This document shows positions 1-5,130 of a stretch of DNA of 5,132 nucleotides, in pieces; within the stretch, counting starts at the first letter, position 1, and the number at the start of each line of letters is the position of its first letter. The notes under the pieces were generated by a model that searched no databases, had not been told where the DNA came from, and saw only the letters and a program-made list of their open reading frames with translations. Source of the stretch: Myxococcales bacterium UBA1660 (GTDB taxonomy: Bacteria > Myxococcota_A > Polyangia > Polyangiales > Houyiibacteriaceae); assembly GCA_002320815.1 (NCBI GenBank), contig DCLA01000019.1:138399-143530 (forward strand), in the 5' to 3' direction. Both the position numbers and the translations under genes were made by a program.

Positions 1-21
1 ATGAGAAGGAAATGACGGAGA

Positions 22-804
22 TTAATCTTCGTCCTCTTCGTCTTCGTCTTCGTCGTCGGGCAAGGCGAGACCCAGGCTCCCGGCGAGGCCCGCGAGCTGG
101 TCCGGGTCGATGGCGCCCTTCATCGCGCCGGCCTTGGCCAGGAGCTCGGGGTCGGCCTTCTCGGCCATCTCGCGCGCCGCGCCGAAGAGATCCTCGGGCG
201 CGCCCTTCCCCCCGAGGAGCTGGCCGGCGAGCCCCTGGATCATCCCGCGCATCTCCTCGTTGGCGAGCAGCCCCTGCGCCAGCTCGGCGAGCCCGCCGGG
301 CATCGCCTCGCCGTCCTCGTCATCCTCGTCGTCCTCGCCGCCGGCGGTCCCCCCGAGCATCGCCTCGACCTGCCGGAACATGTCGGGCCCCATACCCGCG
401 GCGAGCCCCTGGAAGATGCCCATCGCGTCCGCGGGTCCGACCCGAGCGTCGGCGGGCGCGGGGACGGTGATCCACATCCCGCCCTCGCCGAGCTCCTCGA
501 GAGCGGCCTCGTAGGTGGTCGCCTCGACCTGAGCCACGCTCGGGAAGACGAAGACCCCTCGCGGGTCCCCGTGGACCTCGATCAAGTCGCCGAGGTCGCG
601 CCGCAAGACCGACCCCAGCGTGGCCTCTGGGGTGTCGAAGCGGAGGGCGAGGTGAAGCGCCGTCGCGTCCTCGAGGGTGCGGGCGGAGAGCGAGCGGCCG
701 GTCACCCGGAAGACGATGCCCTCCTCGGTCTCGTCCTCGACCCGAAGGGCCTGGGCGAGCTGGTCGGTGGAGAGGCGCAGGAGGGCGATGGCGTCGAGGC
801 TCAT
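22..804 (-). CDS. Hypothetical acidic protein with two poly-Asp/Glu tracts
   Basis: A 260-residue protein that I do not recognise; no function is assigned. The start at 804 is preferred over the much longer upstream reading frame because the latter would run through the LuxR-type gene in another frame and reads as low-complexity Arg/Ser/Pro. An AGAAAGG ribosome-binding-like stretch also lies 4 bases before this ATG. Residues 1-115 look like a compact mixed alpha/beta domain (for example IVFRVTGRSLSARTLEDATA near 30-49 and VFVFPSV near 84-90). From about 125 to 247 the chain becomes Gly/Met/Leu/Ala-rich and probably helical. This part is interrupted by an acidic tract at about 157-166, and a second tract (DDEDEDEEDED) ends the protein at 250-260. 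There is no signal peptide or membrane segment, so it is probably cytoplasmic. It follows the LuxR-type gene by 31 bases on the same strand and is probably co-transcribed with it. Coding status is fairly certain; the role is unknown. Confidence 0.8.
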   Translation of the reverse strand: MSLDAIALLRLSTDQLAQALRVEDETEEGIVFRVTGRSLSARTLEDATALHLALRFDTPEATLGSVLRRDLGDLIEVHGDPRGVFVFPSVAQVEATTYEAALEELGEGGMWITVPAPADARVGPADAMGIFQGLAAGMGPDMFRQVEAMLGGTAGGEDDEDDEDGEAMPGGLAELAQGLLANEEMRGMIQGLAGQLLGGKGAPEDLFGAAREMAEKADPELLAKAGAMKGAIDPDQLAGLAGSLGLALPDDEDEDEEDED

Positions 805-820
805 GGAGCCTTTCTGCTCC
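805..820 (-). promoter_or_regulatory. Ribosome-binding site within a small hairpin before the acidic-protein gene
   Basis: On the minus strand the 16 bases directly before the ATG at 804 read GGAGC-AGAAAG-GCTCC. This is a perfect 5-bp inverted repeat with a 6-base loop. The AAAGG ribosome-binding-like bases sit in the loop and the first base of the 3' arm. The hairpin could modulate initiation of the second gene of the unit, or it may be coincidental in GC-rich DNA. The dyad is seen; the regulatory role is inferred. Confidence 0.35.
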
Positions 821-835
821 GGTGGCCCAGCGCCG

Positions 836-1693
836 TCAACGGTCGGCGTCGGAGCCGATCTCCCGCAAGACCAAGCCGACGAGGCGCGCCTGGGAGTTCG
901 CGCCGGTCTTGGCGTAGGCCGCGCGCAGGTGACTGCGCACCGTGTGCACCGAGATCTCCAGCTCCCGCGCGATCTCCTTGAGGTCCAAGCCGTCGGCCAG
1001 CAGGAGCGCGATCCGAGTCTCGGTGAAAGTGAGTCCCAGCTTCTCGGCCAGGAGCTCGGGCGGCACCGAAGACCCGTCGGTCGCCACGCTGTACTCCGTG
1101 CGCAGGAGCTCGACCAACTCGGAGCTCGCCCGATCGAGAACTCGGCGACCGGCCTCCAAGGCCCGGTCGAGGGCGGTCGCGGGCAGCGCCAGCTTGGCGA
1201 CCAGCCCGCGGGGCCCGATATCCCGCACTTCGACCGGCGCGGCCTGGGCCCCGAAGAAGACCGGGAAGTGGCCGAGCTGGCCGATGATGATCCGGAAGAA
1301 GGGCTCGTTGCCCTCGGGGACCTCGGGGGCGAGCTCACACCGCAGCAGGAGCCCGCCGGCCACGACCTCGGAGGTCCAGCTCAGGTGGGATCCCACCCGC
1401 TCCGCCGCGCGCCAGAGGACCCGGGTGGCGACCCGGGGCGTCGGGAGGACCCGAGCGCCCAGCATGAGGAACGCATTGGACTCCACCGTCTCGCGCCCGA
1501 AAGCCTCGATCTCCTCGGGGCTCATGCCCGCGGTCAGGCGCTCGAGATAGGTCACCACCTCGGTCCATGCGACCGCCGAGGCAGGGCGCTTGCCCTCGAA
1601 GCTCAAGCCGCGCTCCGCGGCCACGGTCGGAAGACCACAACGCCTTCCGGCGTCGCGGGTGGTCTCGATCAGCTTTCCGGAGATGTGGGCCAT
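836..1693 (-). CDS. LuxR-type HTH transcriptional regulator with unrecognised N-terminal sensor-like domain
   Basis: A 285-residue DNA-binding regulator. The C-terminal 65 or so residues (about 219-280) are a clear LuxR/GerE helix-turn-helix. It shows the LTFTETRIALLLADG turn, the KEIARELEISVHTVRSHLR recognition-helix segment and a final KTGANSQARLVGLVL helix. The N-terminal 205 residues are not a response-regulator receiver: no phospho-acceptor Asp context is evident. They look like helices followed by a strand-rich half (about 125-190, with FFRIIIGQL and FPVFFGAQAAPVEVRDI), which suggests a ligand- or protein-sensing domain. The ATG at 1693 (MAHISGKL) is chosen because the reading frame further upstream runs into the divergent ABC gene. 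No good ribosome-binding site precedes it, and a TTG at 1723 is in frame. It is divergent from the ABC operon with only 76 bases between starts, so it plausibly controls that operon and itself, an inference from gene arrangement. HTH assignment is confident; the signal is unknown. Confidence 0.88.
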   Translation of the reverse strand: MAHISGKLIETTRDAGRRCGLPTVAAERGLSFEGKRPASAVAWTEVVTYLERLTAGMSPEEIEAFGRETVESNAFLMLGARVLPTPRVATRVLWRAAERVGSHLSWTSEVVAGGLLLRCELAPEVPEGNEPFFRIIIGQLGHFPVFFGAQAAPVEVRDIGPRGLVAKLALPATALDRALEAGRRVLDRASSELVELLRTEYSVATDGSSVPPELLAEKLGLTFTETRIALLLADGLDLKEIARELEISVHTVRSHLRAAYAKTGANSQARLVGLVLREIGSDADR

Positions 1694-1769
1694 CGGAACG
1701 GCGCAGGCTCTATCATCTCCCAAGATGGGGTAAAAGTCATCCCACGCGCATTGCCGAGCGCCGGGGCCC
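1694..1769. promoter_or_regulatory. Divergent intergenic control region with small dyads
   Basis: The 76 bases between the LuxR-type start and the ABC ATPase start must hold promoters for both directions unless these lie inside coding sequence. The stretch 1711-1740 is distinctly richer in A/T than its surroundings. It contains an inverted repeat CATCT-CCCA-AGATG (1714-1727), an overlapping dyad CCCA-AGA-TGGG (1719-1729), and a near-direct repeat CATCTCCCA (1714-1722) / CATCCCA (1738-1744). These are candidate regulator-binding elements. I could not assign convincing -35/-10 hexamers on either strand. Confidence 0.5.
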
Positions 1770-2462
1770 ATGCCAGCACGAGCGGCGATGATCCGAGCCG
1801 AAGCGCTGCGCGTCTCGTTCGCGAGCCGGTCGAACGGCGCGGACACGCTCGACCTCGGGGATCTCACCCTGGCCGCCGGAGCCCGGGCGTGCGTGGTCGG
1901 CGGTTCGGGCAGCGGGAAGACCACCCTCCTCCACGTGCTCGCGGGGCTGGTCCGGCCGAGCGCCGGCCGCGTCTGGCACGGCGACACCGACCTCTTCGCT
2001 CTCCCGGAGGCGGTCCGCGACCGCTTCCGAGCCCGCCACGTGGGCTATGTCTTCCAGAGCGCCCAGCTCCTGCAGGCCCTGGACGTGACCGAGAACGTGG
2101 CCCTGGCCGCGACCCTGGGCGGCGCGACCAGGCGCGAGGCGCGGGACCGAGCGGAGGCCCTGCTCCAGCGGGTCGGGCTCGGTCACCGGCGAACCGCGCG
2201 CCCGGGGACACTCTCGGTCGGCGAGCAACAACGGGTCGGCATCGCCCGGGCGCTGGTCTCCGGGCCGGCGGTGGTCCTGGCCGACGAGCCCACCGCGAGC
2301 TTGGACGAGCGCCGCACCGACGAGGTCCTCGACCTCTTGGACGAAGTGGTCGAGGAAGCGGGCGCCACCTTGCTCCTCGTGACCCACGAGCCCCGGGTTC
2401 GGGATCGCTTCCAGACCGTCCTGTCCCTCGACGAGGGTCCGCTCCGGGGAGCCCCATCGTGA
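1770..2462 (+). CDS. ABC transporter ATP-binding protein (LolD/MacB type)
   Basis: A 230-residue ATPase that should drive the permease encoded immediately downstream from the cytoplasmic face of the inner membrane. All nucleotide-binding elements are present: Walker A GGSGSGKT (44-51), Q-loop glutamine Q96 in YVFQSAQLL, signature LSVGEQQR (148-155), Walker B VVLADEP (168-174) with catalytic E173, D-loop SLDE (177-180) and switch histidine H206. Length and motif spacing fit the small stand-alone ATPases of the LolD/MacB/FtsE group, which partner FtsX-like permeases in mechanotransmission rather than classical substrate import. The third signature residue is Val rather than the usual Gly. From memory the LSVGxQQR form recurs in ATPases paired with DUF3299-linked permeases. 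The start is uncertain between ATG 1770 and ATG 1788 (MIRAEALRVSF, closer to the family's usual N-terminus); neither has a strong ribosome-binding site. Its stop overlaps the permease start by four bases, implying translational coupling. Confidence 0.93.
   Translation: MPARAAMIRAEALRVSFASRSNGADTLDLGDLTLAAGARACVVGGSGSGKTTLLHVLAGLVRPSAGRVWHGDTDLFALPEAVRDRFRARHVGYVFQSAQLLQALDVTENVALAATLGGATRREARDRAEALLQRVGLGHRRTARPGTLSVGEQQRVGIARALVSGPAVVLADEPTASLDERRTDEVLDLLDEVVEEAGATLLLVTHEPRVRDRFQTVLSLDEGPLRGAPS
2446..2451 (+). promoter_or_regulatory. Ribosome-binding site fixing the GTG start of the permease
   Basis: GGGGAG lies inside the end of the ATPase gene, 7 bases before the GTG at 2459. It is the best Shine-Dalgarno-like sequence in the operon. 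It supports the GTG overlapping the ATPase stop (GTGA) as the true permease start, against the very long open frame that continues upstream. Confidence 0.6.
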
Positions 2463-3805
2463 CTCTGCTGGGTCTCGTGTGGCGCAACCTCCAGCTGCGC
2501 GCGCTCAGCTCGACGCTCACCGCGCTCGGCGTGGCGCTCGGTACGATGCTGGTGACCGCCATCCTGATCCTGCAGGCCGCGCTCGCTCAGCACTACGAGG
2601 CGCCGGGCCGTGGCTACGGCATCGTGGTCGGCGCCCCCGGCTCGGCGCTCCAGCTCGTGCTCAGCGCCATCTACCATGTGGACGACGCGCCAGGCCTGAT
2701 GCCCATGCGCGTCTGGTGGGAGCTCGAGGCCGACGACTCGGTGGCCCTCGCCGTGCCCTACGCCGTCGGCGACGCCTTCCGCGGCTACCGGGTGGTGGCG
2801 ACGACCGACGCCTTCTTCGATCGGCGCTCGCCGCAGCCCGCCGGCGAGGGGGCGGCGAAGCTCGCCGAGGGGCGCCCCTTCCACTTCGACCGCGCGCGCC
2901 TGGACGCCACCCTGGCCGCGCTCGGGGCCGAGCTCGGCGAGGACCCGGGGCACGTCGGCGAGGACCACGAGGACGGCGAGGACCACCGGGACGGCGAGGA
3001 ACACCAGGGTGACGACGACCGCTTCGAAGCCGTCGTCGGCGCCGAGGTCGCGCGCGCGCTGGGCGTCCGCGTCGGGGATCGCATCGAGCCGACCCACGGC
3101 GTGGAGGGCGGCCGGGTCCATGACGAGGAGCACCTCTGGGAGGTCGTGGGTATCCTGAAGCCCACCGACACCGCCGTCGACCGACTGGTGCTCATCCCCC
3201 TGGACAGCTTCTTCGCCATCGAAGACCACCGCGGCGGCGCGCTCCTCCCCGGGACCCGCGAGCCCGGGCTCAGCGCGGTGCTCGTGTTCCCGCGGCCCGG
3301 GGTCCACAAGGTGATGCTGCTCTCGCGCCTGAACCGTCGCCCCGAGATCCAGGTCGCCGACGTCCACGAGGAGGTGCGCAACCTCTTCGCCATCGTGGGC
3401 AGCGTCGACGTCCTCTTCCTCCTGGTCGCCATCCTGGTGGTGGTCGTCGGGGTCCTCTCGGTGCTGGTCGCCCTCTACAACTCGATGAACGAGCGGCGGC
3501 GGGAGGTGGCCATCCTCCGCGCCATCGGCGCGCCCCGCCGTTGGGTGCTGGGCTCGGTGGTCACCGAAGCCATGGCCATCACCGCGCTGGGCGCCCTCGC
3601 CGGCGTGGCCCTGGGTCACCTCCTCGTCGCCGTGAGCGCGAGCCGCGTCGAGGCCACCGCCGGCTTTCGGCCGGCGGCCCTCACCTTCGTCCCCGCCGAG
3701 CTCGCGGTCATCGCGTTGGTGGTGGTCGGCGGCGCCCTGGCCGGCCTGGGGCCCGCGTGGAAGGCTTACCGCACCGACGTCGCCGAGAACCTGCGCCCGA
3801 CCTGA
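2459..3805 (+). CDS. FtsX/MacB-like ABC transporter permease with His/Asp-rich periplasmic insert
   Basis: A 448-residue inner-membrane permease. It begins with a GTG four bases inside the ATPase gene. It has the MacB/LolE layout: one transmembrane helix near 17-40, a large periplasmic domain (about 42-312), then three helices at about 313-340, 366-393 and 412-434. The FtsX core is recognisable from the cytoplasmic loop after helix 2 (NSMNERRREVAILRAIGAPR, 341-360), which contacts the ATPase, and from the C-terminal PAWKAYRTDVAENLRP. The periplasmic domain includes GIVVGAPGSALQLVLSAIYH (54-73), FEAVVGAEVARALGVRVGD (189-207) and VVGILKPTDTAVDRLVLIPL (229-248). These segments resemble, from memory, the permeases found beside DUF3299 proteins in zinc-related loci. 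Residues 161-188 form an acidic insert with four histidines (165, 170, 176, 182), and a second patch HDEEH lies at 221-225; both could bind divalent metal. The family call is firm; substrate and metal role are inferred. It is not MacB itself, since no fused ATPase or adjacent MacA-type adaptor is present. Confidence 0.92.
   Translation: MTLLGLVWRNLQLRALSSTLTALGVALGTMLVTAILILQAALAQHYEAPGRGYGIVVGAPGSALQLVLSAIYHVDDAPGLMPMRVWWELEADDSVALAVPYAVGDAFRGYRVVATTDAFFDRRSPQPAGEGAAKLAEGRPFHFDRARLDATLAALGAELGEDPGHVGEDHEDGEDHRDGEEHQGDDDRFEAVVGAEVARALGVRVGDRIEPTHGVEGGRVHDEEHLWEVVGILKPTDTAVDRLVLIPLDSFFAIEDHRGGALLPGTREPGLSAVLVFPRPGVHKVMLLSRLNRRPEIQVADVHEEVRNLFAIVGSVDVLFLLVAILVVVVGVLSVLVALYNSMNERRREVAILRAIGAPRRWVLGSVVTEAMAITALGALAGVALGHLLVAVSASRVEATAGFRPAALTFVPAELAVIALVVVGGALAGLGPAWKAYRTDVAENLRPT
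2956..3009 (+). repeat. Three-copy 18-bp tandem repeat encoding a His/acidic hexapeptide
   Basis: Three head-to-tail copies begin at 2956, 2974 and 2992. Each starts CGGCGAGGA and diverges slightly toward its end. They lie in frame within the permease gene and encode GEDHED, GEDHRD and GEEHQG (residues 167-184). Because the unit is a multiple of three, copy-number change would lengthen or shorten the periplasmic acidic/histidine loop without breaking the frame. Confidence 0.85.
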
Positions 3806-3807
3806 TC

Positions 3808-4755
3808 ATGAGCCGAGAGTCCGAGTCCGAATCCCCGTCCCCCGAACGCGCCGCGCCCACCGAGCCCTCCGCGCCCGCGCAGCTCACTTCCGCCGCCGGC
3901 GCGCCCGAGCCCAAGGTGAAGCGCAACGCGATCGACAAGCTCATGCGCGGCGCGATCTTCGTCGGCCTGGGCGTCCTGATGACGGCGCCCTTGTGGTGCA
4001 CGGACGAGATGACGCGGAACTTCCAGCCCACGACCTTCCGCGCCGAGCGCCCGGAGGAGGTCGACGAAGCGAGCGCGCAGGCCCGCCTCGCCGGGATCCT
4101 CGAGGACGTGATCCGCAAAGCCGCCGGCGACGAGATGGTCGAAGAGGACACCGTCGCCACCGAGATGGCCGCCATCCTGGCCGAGGACGACCTGGGGGAC
4201 GACGAGAGCCGCCACGCCGAGTCCCTGAAGGCCATCGGGGCCATCGTGGCCCGGGCCGCGGAGGCCGACGGGAACCGAGGCCTGAGCTCGCTGCAGGAGC
4301 AGGCCATCGCCGGCCAGGCGCGGATGATGGCGCGGACCCTGGTGATCAGCCTGGGCGGCCGCGTCGAGAACGCCGACGTCGCCATCCCCGAGGGCGAGTG
4401 GGTCGACGCCGCCTGGCCACTGCTCAAGGGCTTCCCCTACGAGGAAGGCGCCGAGCTCCCCGCCGAGGTGCGCGCGCTCGACGGGCAGAACACCAAGGCC
4501 TGGGGCTACCTCATCGCGCTCGAGCAGAACCAGTATCTGCTGGTGCAGTCGCTCTGGAGCTGCTGCTTCGGCGCCCCACCGGAGATCAACGAAGCCATCG
4601 TGGTTCGGGTCTCGGACGAGATGGATCGCAACGTGCGCCAGATGGAGAACCAGGGCGTGCAGATCTTCGGGCGCTTCGAGGCCAGCGAAGCCTACGAAGA
4701 GGGCTACGTGACCAGCCTCTACCGGCTGGACGCGAGCCACGTGCTTCCGCTCTGA
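3808..4755 (+). CDS. Membrane-anchored DUF3299-like accessory protein
   Basis: A 315-residue protein whose ATG lies 2 bases after the permease stop (TGATCATG). No clear ribosome-binding site precedes it, so translation is probably coupled to the permease. Residues 1-46 are a Ser/Glu/Pro/Ala-rich, probably cytoplasmic tail. A single hydrophobic anchor spans about 47-63, and the rest should face the periplasm. Residues 80-200 are largely helical and acidic. The C-terminal part (about 203-312) matches my recollection of DUF3299: WPLLKGF, PAEVRALDGQNTKAWGYLIAL (with the LDG...GY turn), a LLVQSLWSCCFGAPPEINEAIVVRV core with adjacent cysteines C252 and C253, then VQIFGRFEAS...GYVTSLYRLDASHV. The CCFG variant resembles planctomycete-type members. 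DUF3299 has no established biochemical activity that I know of, but it is recurrently encoded beside FtsX-like permeases, as here. The likely role is an accessory or ligand-binding partner of the transporter. Coding status is firm; domain assignment is moderately confident. Confidence 0.75.
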   Translation: MSRESESESPSPERAAPTEPSAPAQLTSAAGAPEPKVKRNAIDKLMRGAIFVGLGVLMTAPLWCTDEMTRNFQPTTFRAERPEEVDEASAQARLAGILEDVIRKAAGDEMVEEDTVATEMAAILAEDDLGDDESRHAESLKAIGAIVARAAEADGNRGLSSLQEQAIAGQARMMARTLVISLGGRVENADVAIPEGEWVDAAWPLLKGFPYEEGAELPAEVRALDGQNTKAWGYLIALEQNQYLLVQSLWSCCFGAPPEINEAIVVRVSDEMDRNVRQMENQGVQIFGRFEASEAYEEGYVTSLYRLDASHVLPL

Positions 4756-4756
4756 T

Positions 4757-4777
4757 CCCGGCTCGGGGGCCGCGAGC
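4757..4777. terminator. Possible small hairpins between convergent genes
   Basis: The 22-base gap between the DUF3299-like stop and the yidD stop holds two overlapping dyads: CCCG-GCT-CGGG (4757-4767) and GCTCG with CGAGC (4761-4765 / 4773-4777). Convergent placement suits a bidirectional terminator. There is no T-run on either side and the stems are only 4-5 bp, so this is weak evidence. Confidence 0.2.
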
Positions 4778-5029
4778 TCAGGGCTCGGCGACCTCGGGGG
4801 CGCCCGGGGTCAGCGAGTCCGGGGGAGGATCGTAGCCGCCTTCGGCCAAGGGGTGGCAGCGACAGATGCGCTTGGTTCCGAGCCACCCCCCGCGGAAGAA
4901 CCCGAAGCGTTCGATGCACACCGCGGTGTAGCGGCTGCACGAGGGCTCGAAGCGACACACCCGCCCGATCAGGGGCGAGAGGGTCCACCAGTAGAGGCGG
5001 ATGAGCGCCAGGGCGAGCCAACGGAGCAC
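4778..5029 (-). CDS. yidD: YidD-family membrane protein insertion efficiency factor
   Basis: A small YidD (DUF37) protein, proposed to assist YidC/Sec-dependent insertion of inner-membrane proteins at the cytoplasmic membrane face. The family block is nearly complete: an amphipathic start WLALALIRLYWWTLSPLIG, then CRFEPSCSRYTAVCIERFGFFRGG, then RCHPLAEGGYDPPPDS, followed by a short non-conserved tail. The conserved cysteines of CRFxPSCSxY and RCHP are present. The start is uncertain. GTG at 5029 gives 83 residues and places VLRWLALALIRLY where family members normally begin, so it is chosen here. A TTG at 5065 would give 95 residues, and the frame stays open to the window's right edge, so a start beyond the window is also possible. 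No strong ribosome-binding site marks any of these. The gene converges on the ABC operon with a 22-base gap. The yidC gene that often follows yidD is absent downstream; whether rnpA lies upstream is outside the window. Confidence 0.9.
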   Translation of the reverse strand: MLRWLALALIRLYWWTLSPLIGRVCRFEPSCSRYTAVCIERFGFFRGGWLGTKRICRCHPLAEGGYDPPPDSLTPGAPEVAEP

Positions 5030-5100
5030 GAGCCCCAGGTTGGGCCCGCGGCTCCCGCCGAGCAAGCCCAGCGCGGTCGCGCCCGGCGGAGCGCCAGCCC

Positions 5101-5130
5101 CGGAAGGGCGCCGCTCGGAAGGACGCCGCT
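5101..5130. repeat. Two-copy 15-bp tandem repeat at the window edge
   Basis: CGGAAGGGCGCCGCT is followed directly by CGGAAGGACGCCGCT, with one mismatch, and the last two bases of the window begin what could be a third copy. Read on the minus strand in the yidD frame, the unit encodes repeated ERRPS. It may be upstream low-complexity coding sequence or the end of a neighbouring gene; the window ends before this can be decided. Confidence 0.6.

Noticed and set aside
1..21. Short plus-strand ATG AGA AGG AAA TGA at the left edge as a peptide or gene end
   Set aside because: Four codons cannot be supported as a gene, and the window edge removes any context.
805..1338. N-terminal extension of the acidic protein up to 1338 on the minus strand
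   Set aside because: It would overlap the LuxR HTH coding sequence in another frame and reads as Ser/Arg/Pro low complexity. The ATG at 804 has a ribosome-binding-like site and begins a well-behaved protein.
1694..1987. N-terminal extension of the LuxR-type regulator to 1987 on the minus strand
   Set aside because: The extra 98 codons overlap the start and Walker A region of the ABC ATPase on the opposite strand and show no domain. MAHISGKL at 1693 begins the plausible protein.
677..2458. Very long plus-strand open frame running upstream of the permease into one 1042-residue reading frame
   Set aside because: The part before 2459 is antisense to the LuxR-type and acidic-protein genes and out of frame with the ABC ATPase. 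It is Arg/Pro/Gly-rich with no family motif, and permease homology begins at the GTG at 2459. It reflects the scarcity of stop codons at high GC.
2183..3619. 478-residue minus-strand open frame opposite the ATPase and permease
   Set aside because: Its composition (Val/Asp/Gly/His/Glu-rich, no recognisable motif) is what complementary reading of the permease gives in GC-rich DNA. Domain evidence places the gene on the plus strand.
2459..3805. Calling the permease MacB or LolC/LolE
   Set aside because: MacB has a fused ATPase and a MacA partner, and Lol systems accompany lipoprotein carriers. Neither is present, and the His-rich insert and DUF3299-like neighbour point to a different subgroup.
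3766..4740. 324-residue minus-strand open frame opposite the DUF3299-like gene
   Set aside because: It is Gly/Leu/His/Val-rich without motifs. The plus strand carries a coupled start, a membrane anchor and domain-like motifs.
4719..5021. Alternative minus-strand frame over yidD
   Set aside because: It overlaps yidD in a different frame; only the yidD frame contains the conserved CRFxPSCSxY and RCHPxxxGGYDP blocks.
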